DNA of 64,000 nt from Elstera cyanobacteriorum (GTDB lineage: Bacteria; Pseudomonadota; Alphaproteobacteria; Elsterales; Elsteraceae), in the NCBI RefSeq assembly GCF_002251735.1, contig NZ_NOXS01000032.1, forward strand, positions 186,001 to 250,000, in the 5' to 3' direction. This document shows positions 41,791-50,013 of this stretch, one piece after another. The stretch's first letter is position 1. Each line of letters begins with the position of its first letter. The position numbers and the translations under genes were made by a program. The notes beneath the pieces were generated by a model. That model was not told the origin of the DNA, ran no database searches, and was given only the letters and a program-made list of their open reading frames with translations.

Positions 41791-44433
41791 TTACAGCGCT
41801 GCCAACCGGGCGAGCGCAGTATCGAGCCGGGCGATCAGTGCTTGAGCGTCTGCCAACCGTTCCCGGTTTTCTTCGATGACGGCGGGATCGGCCTTGGCGA
41901 TGAAATCGGCATTGCCGAGTTTCTTCTCGATCTTCCCAGCCTCCTGCTCCGCCTTGCCTTTTTCCTTGGTCAAGCGGGCGCGTTCGGCGGCGGGGTCGAT
42001 GGCCCCCGCCAGATCAAGCGCGAGGGTGGCCTGACCTTCGACAACCTGCACCGAGGTCGCGGTCGCCGTCCCGTTGCCAAGACCGGCGACGCGGGCGAGT
42101 CGCTGGATCACCGGCTTATGGGTTTCCGCCCAGCGCGCAGTTTCGCCCGACAAATCGGTGAAGAGGGCCGCAAGCTCGGTCCCCGGTGGCACGTTCATTT
42201 CCGCCCGCAGACCCCGGATTTGCGAAATGAGACCGATCACCCAGGTCATTTCCGCTGCGGCAGCCGGATCGATTAAGCTTTGCGGCAGGTCGGGCCAGCG
42301 AGCGACCAGCAGCTTTTCGCCGCTGCCGCCGGACAGATGCTCCCACAGCGCTTCGGTCAGGAAGGGCATAAAGGGATGCAGCAGGCGGGCGATCTGTTCC
42401 AGTGCCCACGCCGTCGTTGCCTTAGTTTCGGCGATCAACGCCGCGTCCTCGCCGGTCAAAATCGGCTTGGTAAACTCGACGTACCAGTCGCAGAAGCTGC
42501 CCCAAGCGGTGGAATAGAGCAGGTTCGCGGCATCGTTGAAGCGATAAGCGGCAATCGCCTCGTCCAGCTTCGCGCGCAGCCCGGCAAGCTCACCGATGAT
42601 CCAGCGGTTAACCGTGCCCTTCGCTGCCGCCGGATCGAAATCCGCCACGCGGGCGCAGCCGTTCATCTCGGCAAAGCGCGTGGCGTTCCACAGCTTCGTC
42701 GCGAAATTGCGATAACCTTCAACGCGCTGCGTGGACATCTTCACGTCGCGCCCCGGCGCCGCCATCGCCGCCAGGGTGAAGCGCAGGGCATCGCAGCCGT
42801 ATTTGTCGATCAGGTCGAGCGGGTCGATGACATTGCCCTTCGACTTCGACATTTTCTGGCCCTTTTCGTCGCGGACCAGCGCGTGAATATAGACCGTGCG
42901 GAAGGGCACATCGCCCATAAAGTGCATGCCCATCATCATCATGCGGGCAACCCAAAAGAAGATGATGTCAAACCCCGTCACCAGCACGTCGCCGGGGTAA
43001 TAGCGCGCTAAATCGGCCGTCTTCTCCGGCCAACCGAGGGTGGAAAACGGGAAAAGCGCCGAGCTGAACCAGGTATCCAGCACGTCGGTATCGCGGGTTA
43101 AGGCCGTTGCGGTCCCGTAATGAGCATCGGCTTCGGCTTGGGCTTCCGCTTCGGTTTCCGCAACGAAAATCTTACCGTCCGGGCCGTACCAAGCCGGAAT
43201 CTGATGCCCCCACCAGAGTTGGCGCGAGATACACCAGGGCTGGATGTTCCGCATCCATTGGTAATAGGTATTCGTCCATTGCTCCGGCACGAATTTGGTG
43301 CGGCCAGTTTCAACGGCTTCTAGGGCGGGTTTCGCCAGGGTCACGGCGTCGCAATACCATTGGTCGGTCAGCCAGGGTTCGATGACCACACCCGAGCGGT
43401 CACCGTGCGGCACCATATGAGTGTGCGGTTCCACTTTGACCAAAACACCCAACTCTTCAAACTCTTGCACCAGTTTCTTACGGGCTTCGAACCGGTCCAT
43501 GCCGCGATAGGCTTCCGGCGCGTTATCATTCAGCCGCGCATCGCGGTCGAAGATATTGATTAAGGCCAGCGCATGGCGCCGACCAACCTCGAAATCATTG
43601 AAATCATGGGCCGGGGTCAGCTTGACCGCGCCGGTGCCCTTTTCCGGATCGGAATACTCATCGGCCACGATCGGAATGCGGCGCCCGACCAGCGGCAGGA
43701 CGACATACTTGCCGATAAAATCCTTATAGCGCTCATCCTCGGGATGCACCGCCACACCGGTATCGCCGAACATGGTTTCCGGGCGCGTCGTCGCGACCGT
43801 GATAAATTGATCCGTCCCCTCAATCGGATACTGAAGGTGCCAGAGATTGCCCTTCACTTCCTTGGGTTCGACTTCAAGGTCCGAGATGGCCGTATGCAGC
43901 TTCGGGTCCCAGTTCACCAGGCGCTTATCGCGGTAGATCAGCCCGTCGCGGTAAAGATCAACGAAGACCTTGCGGACGGCGGCCGACATGCCCTCGTCCA
44001 TCGTAAACCGTTCGCGCGCCCAGTCGGCGGACGCCCCAAGACGGCGCAGTTGATGGACGATGGTGCCGCCCGATTCTTCCTTCCAGTCCCAGACCTTCGC
44101 GATGAAAGCGTCACGCCCCATCTCTACCCGGCGCTTGCCCTCGGCTTCCAGCTTCCGTTCGACCACCATCTGCGTCGCAATCCCGGCGTGATCGGTGCCC
44201 GGTTGCCACAGCGCATCAAAGCCGCGCGCCCGGTGGTAGCGGATCAGAATATCCTGCAAGGTGAAGGTCAGCGCGTGGCCCATATGCAGGCTGCCGGTTA
44301 CGTTCGGCGGCGGCATCATGATGGTATAGGGCGTCTGGTTCCCGTTCCCCGTTGCCGCAAACCCGCCGCTTTGCTCCCACATCGGATAGAAACGGCTTTC
44401 GAGATCGGCGGGCGTATAGGTTTTTTCGAGCAT
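41791..44433 (-). CDS. valS: Valine--tRNA ligase
   Basis: Class I synthetase of 880 residues. HIGH motif [18 protein letters not shown], editing domain in the middle ([19 protein letters not shown]), KMSKS in [14 protein letters not shown], and a C-terminal coiled coil (about 820-880). The start is ATG 44433 behind AAGG; the longer frame to 44505 runs through a terminator-like hairpin. It belongs to the conserved order tolC-popZ-like-valS. Confidence 0.97.
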   Translation of the reverse strand: MLEKTYTPADLESRFYPMWEQSGGFAATGNGNQTPYTIMMPPPNVTGSLHMGHALTFTLQDILIRYHRARGFDALWQPGTDHAGIATQMVVERKLEAEGKRRVEMGRDAFIAKVWDWKEESGGTIVHQLRRLGASADWARERFTMDEGMSAAVRKVFVDLYRDGLIYRDKRLVNWDPKLHTAISDLEVEPKEVKGNLWHLQYPIEGTDQFITVATTRPETMFGDTGVAVHPEDERYKDFIGKYVVLPLVGRRIPIVADEYSDPEKGTGAVKLTPAHDFNDFEVGRRHALALINIFDRDARLNDNAPEAYRGMDRFEARKKLVQEFEELGVLVKVEPHTHMVPHGDRSGVVIEPWLTDQWYCDAVTLAKPALEAVETGRTKFVPEQWTNTYYQWMRNIQPWCISRQLWWGHQIPAWYGPDGKIFVAETEAEAQAEADAHYGTATALTRDTDVLDTWFSSALFPFSTLGWPEKTADLARYYPGDVLVTGFDIIFFWVARMMMMGMHFMGDVPFRTVYIHALVRDEKGQKMSKSKGNVIDPLDLIDKYGCDALRFTLAAMAAPGRDVKMSTQRVEGYRNFATKLWNATRFAEMNGCARVADFDPAAAKGTVNRWIIGELAGLRAKLDEAIAAYRFNDAANLLYSTAWGSFCDWYVEFTKPILTGEDAALIAETKATTAWALEQIARLLHPFMPFLTEALWEHLSGGSGEKLLVARWPDLPQSLIDPAAAAEMTWVIGLISQIRGLRAEMNVPPGTELAALFTDLSGETARWAETHKPVIQRLARVAGLGNGTATATSVQVVEGQATLALDLAGAIDPAAERARLTKEKGKAEQEAGKIEKKLGNADFIAKADPAVIEENRERLADAQALIARLDTALARLAAL

Positions 44434-44466
44434 CGGGGAACCTTCGTGTATCGGGATCAAGACGGC

Positions 44467-44501
44467 AAAACGGCCGCAGAGCTTACGCCCGCGCGGCCGT
44501 T
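44467..44501 (-). terminator. Terminator-like hairpin between the popZ-like gene and valS
   Basis: On the minus strand AACGGCCGC and GCGGCCGTT form a perfect 9-bp stem with a 15-nt loop, followed by four T. It lies 26 nt after the stop of the popZ-like gene and 34 nt before the valS ATG. It may end or reduce the upstream transcript. Confidence 0.55.
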
Positions 44502-44526
44502 GCACCTTAAAGATAAGCGGTAAGAC

Positions 44527-45150
44527 TTAGCGGCGGCGACCGGTCGCGGCGAGGCGTTGGATTTCCTCGCGGACCATCGTTTCCACCATCGGCGGCAGGT
44601 TGCGGTCCAGCCATTCGCGCAAGACCGGCTTCAGGGCCTCGCGCACCAGTTCATCGAGCGTCGGATTGCCGCCACCCGACGCGCGCATGACGGCGGCGGC
44701 CGGCGATTCATCCTCGTCCATGTCCTGCAATTTTGCGAAGGCGCGGCTGGCGGCGCTCGCCGTATCGGGGGACATCAGCGCATCGTCATCAAAGCTCATG
44801 CTCGCTGCCTTTTTGCCGCTATCGAACATCGGGGCCACGGCCACCGGGGCATCATCATCCTTGGCCGAGGGTGTTGGAACATCGTCGAAGTCCATCGAGA
44901 AGGTCGGCTTCGGGGTTTCAGCAGCTTCCATACCGAGACTCCGCGCGACTTCCAGATCGTCTTCGTCCTCATCCATGTCAGCGCGCTGCGTCAGGGTGAA
45001 CACATCGGCGGACATCGTTCCAGCAGCCGGAGCCTCGGCGTCATCCGCCGCAGCATCCTGACCACTCTCCCCATCTTCCGATATGATACGGCGGATGGAG
45101 GCGAGGATTTCCTCCATCGACGGTTCTTGATGGGGTTTCGGGTCGCTCAT
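44527..45150 (-). CDS. popZ: PopZ-like DUF2497 protein
   Basis: Acidic protein of 207 residues with the layout of the pole-organising protein PopZ: an N-terminal helix EPSMEEILASIRRIISED (about 10-27), a long acidic disordered middle, and a C-terminal oligomerisation helix set (LDELVREALKPVLREWLDRN and MVETMVREEIQRLA). PopZ forms polar microdomains that anchor the ParB-origin complex. The start is ATG 45150 behind GAGGAAG. Its place between tolC and valS is that of popZ homologues in many alphaproteobacteria. Polar function here is an inference. Confidence 0.85.
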   Translation of the reverse strand: MSDPKPHQEPSMEEILASIRRIISEDGESGQDAAADDAEAPAAGTMSADVFTLTQRADMDEDEDDLEVARSLGMEAAETPKPTFSMDFDDVPTPSAKDDDAPVAVAPMFDSGKKAASMSFDDDALMSPDTASAASRAFAKLQDMDEDESPAAAVMRASGGGNPTLDELVREALKPVLREWLDRNLPPMVETMVREEIQRLAATGRRR

Positions 45151-45185
45151 CGCTTCCTCATGCCAAGCAAACACTTATGGCAGTG

Positions 45186-45215
45186 ACTTTAGTCAAAGCT
45201 TTGACCGTTTGCCAA
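45186..45215 (-). promoter_or_regulatory. Candidate promoter of the popZ-like gene with internal palindrome
   Basis: On the minus strand TTGGCA, 18 nt, TAAAGT. The spacer is almost filled by a perfect 14-bp palindrome, GTCAAAGCTTTGAC (45192-45205). A GANTC methylation site (GAATC) is at 45222-45226. A protein bound to the palindrome would sit between -35 and -10, the position of many repressors or of MerR-type activators. Confidence 0.5.
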
Positions 45216-45237
45216 TCGGAAGAATCGAATTTTGCGT

Positions 45238-46620
45238 TTATTCCTGGCCGATATCGGTACCAAGCCACTTCCCGTCGACCGCGCGGAAGTTTTCTTCCGC
45301 GTCATACAGCGGGACTGCCAAGCCTAATTGACGCGCCGTCAGACGCCCGGTGGACAGCAGCAGCGTATAGGCCGCCACCTGCTCGTCACGCTGCGAGCGG
45401 ACCATGCTGACGCGGGCGTTCAGCAGTTCTTGTTCGGCGTTCAATACATCGAGCGTCGTGCGCGACCCGACCACTGCTTCCTGACGCACGCCTTCAAGGG
45501 CGATTTCATTGGCGCGAATCTGCGCGGCCAGCGATTCGATACGCGCCCGGGCCGACATCATCTGTTCGAAGGCCTGGGTGGCCTGTTCGACCGCCGAGCG
45601 GCGCTGCACGTCGATATCGGTCTTGCGCTGCCCTGCCGTCTGTTTGGCGGCACGAACGCGGGAATAGGTGCTGCCGCCTTCGTAAAGTGGCGCCTGCACT
45701 TGCAGAGTTAGGCTGGCCGATGCGGTCCGATCAACGCCGATCTGCTGATTGTGGCGACGGCTGATATCCCCAACCAGGCTGACGGTCGGCAGCAGTTCGC
45801 CGCGTACTTCGTCCACCGTCAGCTTGGCCGCGCCTTCGTCATATTGCGCCGCAGTAATCGCCGGATTGCTGGACTGCGCCAGTTCCCGAGCTTCGGCCAA
45901 GGTCGTCGGCAGCAGTTGCTGCGGCACGGTCGGCGGCGTCAGATTGGTCGGCTCTAGCCCGGTCGAGCGTGCAAAGCTGGCCTTGGAGGAGCGAAGCTGG
46001 CCTTCTGCCGCCTGCTTATCGGCAATCACGCTGGCCAGACGGGCTTCGGCTTGGCTCACGTCGGTACGCGTGACTTCGCCAACGCGGAAGCGGTCTTGCG
46101 CCGCTTGAAGCTGCTGCCGAAGCACCAACTCGTTGTTAGAATTCAGCTCAACCACCGCCTGATCGCGGATAACATTCAGGTAGAAGGTCGCCGTATCGAG
46201 AAAAATCTGCTGCTCGGCACCGATCAGGCGCTGGCGCTCGGCCTGGATTTCATTCTTCGCCCGTTCGGTCCCCGCTTCGGTACGGCCGCCGCGATAGAGC
46301 GGCTGCGACACCGACAAGCCGTAGCTCTTGGGCGTTAGGGTTTCCTTATTGGTGCGGGTCGAAACCTGTTCGGTCCGCAAGCGCCCCACGGCGGCATTGG
46401 TCGACACCTGGGGGCGCCAGCCCGCCTGCGCCTGCGGCAGGCGTTCGTCGGTCGCACGCAACCGGGCGCGGGCCGACAGAAGCTGCGGATTGGTCTGATA
46501 AGACTGGATAAACGCCTGATCCAGCGTTTGCGCCATAGCGGGGGCGGCCCCCATCGTTCCAGCCAATAAAGCGGCGGACAGGCTAGCAAACAGAAAACCG
46601 CGACGCGCAGAGAACAGCAT
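45238..46620 (-). CDS. tolC: TolC-family outer membrane efflux/secretion channel
   Basis: Outer-membrane factor of 460 residues. A signal peptide ends AMA near residue 30. Two homologous halves of long helices and strands follow (TLDQAFIQSYQTNPQLLSAR, then SNPAITAAQYDEGAAKLTVD), with the TolC-typical LSVSQPLYRGGRTEA and LTLQVQAPLYEGGSTYSRVR. It forms the trimeric exit duct for type I secretion and RND pumps. ATG behind GGAGAGG; 79 bp after the rhodanese gene. No partner pump genes are near. Confidence 0.93.
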   Translation of the reverse strand: MLFSARRGFLFASLSAALLAGTMGAAPAMAQTLDQAFIQSYQTNPQLLSARARLRATDERLPQAQAGWRPQVSTNAAVGRLRTEQVSTRTNKETLTPKSYGLSVSQPLYRGGRTEAGTERAKNEIQAERQRLIGAEQQIFLDTATFYLNVIRDQAVVELNSNNELVLRQQLQAAQDRFRVGEVTRTDVSQAEARLASVIADKQAAEGQLRSSKASFARSTGLEPTNLTPPTVPQQLLPTTLAEARELAQSSNPAITAAQYDEGAAKLTVDEVRGELLPTVSLVGDISRRHNQQIGVDRTASASLTLQVQAPLYEGGSTYSRVRAAKQTAGQRKTDIDVQRRSAVEQATQAFEQMMSARARIESLAAQIRANEIALEGVRQEAVVGSRTTLDVLNAEQELLNARVSMVRSQRDEQVAAYTLLLSTGRLTARQLGLAVPLYDAEENFRAVDGKWLGTDIGQE

Positions 46621-46699
46621 TTTCGACCTCTCCGATCCGAACCCCGCCCTCTCTTAGGCAGGGTTTCAGGCGACCATAAACCGTAATAGCGGTTACAGA

Positions 46700-47029
46700 T
46701 TAGTAGCGCGGAAGGCTCGGGTCAATCTCAATGGCCCACCGATCAATCCCGCCCGCAACATTAACCGCGTTATCGTACCCTAATTCCCGCAGAAAACGGG
46801 TCGCCTGTAAAGAGCGACCACCGTGATGGCAGAGAAGCGCCACCACTCCTACGCGCGGCACGGCATCAACCTGCGTTGGCAAGGTGCCGAGTGGAATAAG
46901 GCGAGAGGATGGCAGCGCCACCAAATTAGCCTCCCACGCCTCGCGCACGTCGATCACGGTCACTTCGTCCCCGGCGTCCAGCCAAGCCGCCAGGGTTGCG
47001 ACGTCGATCTGGAGGGGAAGCGCGGTCAT
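46700..47029 (-). CDS. Single-domain rhodanese-like protein
   Basis: Protein of 109 residues, one rhodanese module. The active-site loop CHHGGRS keeps the catalytic Cys (CxxGxR), preceded by VTVIDVREAWEANLV and followed by LGYDNAVNVAGGIDRWA. No signal peptide, so probably a cytoplasmic sulfurtransferase of the GlpE/PspE kind. Its ATG overlaps the stop of the PIMT-like gene by one base, so the two are translationally coupled. Confidence 0.9.
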   Translation of the reverse strand: MTALPLQIDVATLAAWLDAGDEVTVIDVREAWEANLVALPSSRLIPLGTLPTQVDAVPRVGVVALLCHHGGRSLQATRFLRELGYDNAVNVAGGIDRWAIEIDPSLPRY

Positions 47030-47712
47030 CAGAAGACGAACTGCGGCTTTGGGGCAAACTCGGGCAGCAGCGGGGTTGCGGAGTCGAACAGGATGCGCGG
47101 CGCAACAACGCCCCCCTGCTTCACGTAGAGCACGGCCTTGCCCATCGGCTGTACCCCGCCCCCAGCGACTTCCGACTTTTCGACCGCAACCAAACGGCCC
47201 CCCTCGGCCAACAGATCAAGCAACGCCGCCGGAACCTGCGGCACGGCGCCCGATACGAGAATGACATCGAAACCGCCCGATGCCAGCCCTTCGGTCTGCG
47301 AGAGCACCCCATCCAGCGGCGCTTCGACAAAAGTCACCGGCACGTTCGCCGAGGCCAGGGCCCGGCGCGCGAGATCCAGCAGACTGGCGCGGCTATCGAC
47401 CGCCGTGACCGATCCCGCGAGATGGGTCAGCAAGGCCGCGCCATAGCCGGTGCCCGTGGCAAAATCGAGTGCCCGATCCGTTTTCTTCACATCGGCGGAC
47501 TGCAGCAGCCGCCCGATGATCATCGGCTCCAGCAGATAGCGGCCCGGCGCGACGGTCAGATCTTCGTCGATATAGGCGACCGGGCGCAGCGCTTCCGGCA
47601 CGAAAGCTTCGCGCGGCACGGTGCCCAGGGCAGCGATCACAGACGGGTCGATCACCTTATTGGTGCGCACTTGGCATTCGATCATGTTTGCGCGAGCGGC
47701 TGCGTAATCCAT
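47029..47712 (-). CDS. PIMT-like methyltransferase lacking the usual catalytic loop
   Basis: Protein of 227 residues, homologous to protein-L-isoaspartate methyltransferase: MIECQVRTNKVIDPSVIAAL and FVPEALRPVAYIDED match its N-terminal region, and ALDFATGTGYGAAL the SAM motif. The substrate loop that reads TISQP in the pcm product of this window is here PGRYLLEP (about residues 56-63), without the Ser/Thr. Such divergent homologues precede tolC in many alphaproteobacteria. SAM binding looks intact; isoaspartate repair is doubtful. ATG 47712 behind TGAGG; the longer frame opens with TTG. Confidence 0.85.
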   Translation of the reverse strand: MDYAAARANMIECQVRTNKVIDPSVIAALGTVPREAFVPEALRPVAYIDEDLTVAPGRYLLEPMIIGRLLQSADVKKTDRALDFATGTGYGAALLTHLAGSVTAVDSRASLLDLARRALASANVPVTFVEAPLDGVLSQTEGLASGGFDVILVSGAVPQVPAALLDLLAEGGRLVAVEKSEVAGGGVQPMGKAVLYVKQGGVVAPRILFDSATPLLPEFAPKPQFVF

Positions 47713-47762
47713 CGGCCTCAAATCCAATCTCGAACCGCCAAACGGGGCGGCATCCCGATAGC

Positions 47763-47791
47763 GTTATAGGCCCGCCCCCTCGCTTGTGCAA
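47763..47791 (-). promoter_or_regulatory. Candidate promoter of the PIMT-like-rhodanese-tolC operon
   Basis: On the minus strand TTGCAC, 17 nt, TATAAC, 51 nt upstream of the PIMT-like ATG. The hexamers match four of six and five of six consensus bases, the best pair seen for a minus-strand gene in the window. Confidence 0.5.
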
Positions 47792-47846
47792 CGCAAAGCC
47801 GCGTGAATAAAGAGGGTTCCTGTCACCTCTTCCAGCCGAAACCCCC

Positions 47847-47875
47847 TTGACCAGAAAGAACCTTCGGGCTACACC
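47847..47875 (+). promoter_or_regulatory. Candidate promoter of tRNA-Cys
   Basis: TTGACC, 17 nt, TACACC, ending 40 nt before the mature tRNA. The same spacing and nearly the same hexamers precede the tRNA-Asn pair, which supports both. Confidence 0.5.
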
Positions 47876-47915
47876 GCGCATCCGCATCGGTTCGACCGGA
47901 CGGGCGCACCCAGAG

Positions 47916-47989
47916 GGCCGGGTGGCAGAGTGGTCATGCAGGGGACTGCAAATCCCCGTACAGCGGTTCGATTCCGCTCTCGGCCTCCA
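47916..47989 (+). tRNA. tRNA-Cys (GCA)
   Basis: Cloverleaf of 74 nt with encoded CCA. The acceptor GGCCGGG pairs with CTCGGCC (one G-U). Anticodon arm GGGGA-CTGCAAA-TCCCC gives anticodon GCA. T arm AGCGG-TTCGATT-CCGCT. Discriminator base is U73, the known identity base of tRNA-Cys. Confidence 0.95.
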
Positions 47990-48046
47990 AATGCGCCAGT
48001 TCAGACGAGCCGGACAAGACCGGAAGGGCACCGATGAAAATCGGCC

Positions 48047-48075
48047 TTGGCAGACCGAAAAGGGTTTGCTACACA
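48047..48075 (+). promoter_or_regulatory. Candidate promoter of the tRNA-Asn pair
   Basis: TTGGCA, 17 nt, TACACA, 27 nt upstream of the first tRNA-Asn. Near copy of the tRNA-Cys promoter. The two tRNA-Asn genes are only 33 bp apart and probably share it. Confidence 0.5.
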
Positions 48076-48102
48076 CCCCGGACTTGACGCAATGGCGCCT
48101 TA

Positions 48103-48177
48103 TCCCAGGTAGCTCAGCGGTAGAGCAGGCGGCTGTTAACCGCCTGGCCGGGGGTTCGAATCCCTCCCTGGGAGCCA
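48103..48177 (+). tRNA. tRNA-Asn (GTT), copy 1
   Basis: 75 nt with encoded CCA. Acceptor TCCCAGG pairs with CCTGGGA, discriminator G. Anticodon arm GGCGG-CTGTTAA-CCGCC gives GTT. T arm GGGGG-TTCGAAT-CCCTC (one G-U). Confidence 0.96.
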
Positions 48178-48210
48178 TCGCATGAATGCGTCGCGTATGC
48201 ACTGGGTTGA

Positions 48211-48285
48211 TCCCAGGTAGCTCAGCGGTAGAGCAGGCGGCTGTTAACCGCCTGGCCGGGGGTTCGAATCCCTCCCTGGGAGCCA
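48211..48285 (+). tRNA. tRNA-Asn (GTT), copy 2
   Basis: Sequence identical to copy 1 over all 75 nt, 33 bp downstream. A tandem duplication of the gene, presumably processed from the same precursor. Confidence 0.96.
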
Positions 48286-48313
48286 GTGCACACCCCCAAA
48301 AAATCAAGTGATG

Positions 48314-49111
48314 CTATATCGTCGCGATGGTTCCGCCGTCGATGATATATTCTGTGCCGTGGAGTGATGCCGCACGATCACTGACGAGGAACCCGACAAG
48401 TTCGGCTACCTCCTCGGGCCAGGCGGGACGGCCAATCGGAATTCCGCCCAAAGCATCCAGAATAGTCTGCCGCGCGGCCTCAGGCCGAATATCGCGGCGC
48501 GCCGCAATCTCCTGCACCATCGCATCCGCCGCGCTCGTATAGATCCAGCCGGGCGCGACAGAGAGAACGCGAACACCCTGCGGCCCCATTTCCTTTGACA
48601 ATGCTTTCGAGTAGGTCGTCAGGGCTGCCTTTGCCGCTGCGTAAGCCGTTGTTGCATCGGGAAGGGGCAAGCGGCGCTGGATGCTGGAGATGTGGAGAAC
48701 AACCCCACGGCGGCGTGCAGCCATTGTCGGCACCAGTGCCCGGTCAAGCCGAACGGCGGGAAGAAGATTGAGGCCAAAGGCTTCCTGCCAATGCGCGTCT
48801 GTAAGGACGGAAAAACCGCCCCCCGGTGCGCTCGATCCCCCAAGATTATGAACCAGAATATCGACCGAGCCCCCCTGCTGTGAAAGCCGTGTGACGAGGG
48901 TTTCCACACCCGCCGCCGTCGAAAGGTCCGCCAGAATGACCTCGGTGGCCATCGCCTCGGTTGGCATCGTGCGCGCAGAAACGATCACCGAAGCCCCAGC
49001 CGCCGCCAGCTTCCGCGCAATCGCCGCCCCCGCCCCTTTTGTACCGCCGGTCACCAAGGCGCATTTCCCTAACAGCTCGCGCGGATCGGACGAGAACTGC
49101 GGCCTCATCAT
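48314..49111 (-). CDS. SDR-family oxidoreductase
   Basis: Classical short-chain dehydrogenase of 265 residues. Cofactor loop TGGTKGAGAA (about 21-30), HNLGGSS in place of NNAG, catalytic Ser in ISSIQRRL, catalytic Tyr/Lys in YAAAKAAL, C-terminal IDGGTIATI. Substrate unknown. The ATG overlaps the SnoaL-like gene stop (ATGA), so the two are one operon. They are divergent from an HxlR regulator, an arrangement common for redox- or aldehyde-responsive operons. Confidence 0.88.
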   Translation of the reverse strand: MMRPQFSSDPRELLGKCALVTGGTKGAGAAIARKLAAAGASVIVSARTMPTEAMATEVILADLSTAAGVETLVTRLSQQGGSVDILVHNLGGSSAPGGGFSVLTDAHWQEAFGLNLLPAVRLDRALVPTMAARRRGVVLHISSIQRRLPLPDATTAYAAAKAALTTYSKALSKEMGPQGVRVLSVAPGWIYTSAADAMVQEIAARRDIRPEAARQTILDALGGIPIGRPAWPEEVAELVGFLVSDRAASLHGTEYIIDGGTIATI

Positions 49112-49440
49112 TGTCCAATCTCCAGCCGGTCGATCAACCCATCCACCAACCCGAACCGGAACGTCAAATCAATCGGGCTTCCAGGGAAATTGCCGCTCAC
49201 TAAGGCGGTTAACAACACGCTACCATCGACCGACAGCAGGCCCTTCGGGGTTATCGTGGCGCTGTAGCGGTCTAGCGCCATCTGCTTCCAAACCTGAATA
49301 GCGGTACGGCCCCGTATGTCCTGCCCGTCGTCCTTGACGCATGCCGTCGCGGTAAACTGCAGGGCTGCGATCTCGGCGTTGCCTGCATTATTAGCCGAAA
49401 GATACGCGGCGACAGCCGGGGGAAGCGTTATACTGGTCAT
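49108..49440 (-). CDS. SnoaL-like / NTF2-fold small protein
   Basis: Protein of 110 residues with the NTF2-like pattern: ITLPPAVAAYLSANNAGNAE, a central FTATACVKDDGQDIRGRTAI and a C-terminal IDLTFRFGLVDGLIDRLEIG. Members are small enzymes or binding proteins with many roles, so no specific reaction can be given. It is the first gene of the SDR operon, 75 bp from the divergent HxlR start. Confidence 0.8.
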   Translation of the reverse strand: MTSITLPPAVAAYLSANNAGNAEIAALQFTATACVKDDGQDIRGRTAIQVWKQMALDRYSATITPKGLLSVDGSVLLTALVSGNFPGSPIDLTFRFGLVDGLIDRLEIGQ

Positions 49441-49481
49441 TGCACAGTTTTCCTTTATTTAAGACAGTCAAAAATCGGCAA

Positions 49482-49494
49482 TCTTCTAAGAAGA
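49482..49494. promoter_or_regulatory. Palindrome between the SnoaL-like gene and the HxlR gene
   Basis: Perfect 13-bp palindrome TCTTCTAAGAAGA in the 75-bp divergent intergenic region, 21 bp before the HxlR ATG. HxlR proteins bind as dimers to such short inverted repeats, so this is a candidate operator for both directions. Confidence 0.5.
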
Positions 49495-49515
49495 ATGTGG
49501 AGACAGGAGCGTCCT

Positions 49516-49887
49516 ATGACAAGAACGCACAAAAAAGTTGGGGACTTACCTCAAAGTAAGCGCCCTGAATACACGCATCATAGCGCCGCCACGGGTGTAG
49601 AAGCTGCCTTACGGGTGCTCGACGGCCGCTGGAAACTGCTTATTCTCTTCAATCTGTTCGGTGGGAAGACCTTGCGGTTTTCAGAGCTAGAGCGCGCCAT
49701 CCCCGGCATATCGCAAAAAATGCTGACGCAGCACCTGCGCCAGCTGGAAGCCGATGCCATCCTAACCCGCCACGTTCATCCCGAAGTGCCGCCGCGCGTT
49801 GAGTATCAGTTGACCGACTGGGGCCAAGCGCTCTGTCCGGCGCTCGACGAAATTCTGCGGTGGATCGAAGCCAAGCCCGCAGACTAA
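49516..49887 (+). CDS. HxlR-family transcriptional regulator
   Basis: Winged-helix regulator of 123 residues. The HxlR signature RVLDGRWKLLILFNLFGGKT is followed by RFSELERAIPGISQKMLTQH and LEADAILTRHVHPEVPPRVE. Family members respond to aldehydes, quinones or disulfide stress, some through a cysteine. Here the only Cys is near the C-terminus (ALCPAL). The ATG at 49516 has GACAGGAG upstream. It probably controls the divergent SnoaL-SDR operon. Confidence 0.93.
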   Translation: MTRTHKKVGDLPQSKRPEYTHHSAATGVEAALRVLDGRWKLLILFNLFGGKTLRFSELERAIPGISQKMLTQHLRQLEADAILTRHVHPEVPPRVEYQLTDWGQALCPALDEILRWIEAKPAD

Positions 49888-49953
49888 GCGGCGGCGCCTC
49901 CTCGCCCCTCCCTCCAAGCCACCTCGCGCCGTTCTGGCAATGCGCAGACCATC

Positions 49954-49981
49954 TTGACAAAAGATATCTAAGATATATCTT
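49954..49981 (+). promoter_or_regulatory. Promoter and PadR-type operator
   Basis: A perfect -35 TTGACA (49954-49959) and a weak -10 TATCTT (49976-49981, 16-nt spacer) enclose two perfect palindromes, AGATATCT (49962-49969) and AGATATATCT (49971-49980). PadR-family proteins bind inverted repeats rich in ATAT. The position suggests that the PadR gene just downstream represses itself. Confidence 0.6.
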
Positions 49982-50013
49982 GATAGCACTAAGACACTCA
50001 CTGGAGACATGAG

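Noticed and set aside
48103-48285. Integrase attachment site in the tRNA-Asn repeat
   Set aside because: The repeat is two complete tRNA genes, not a gene and a partial 3' copy, and there is no integrase gene in the window.
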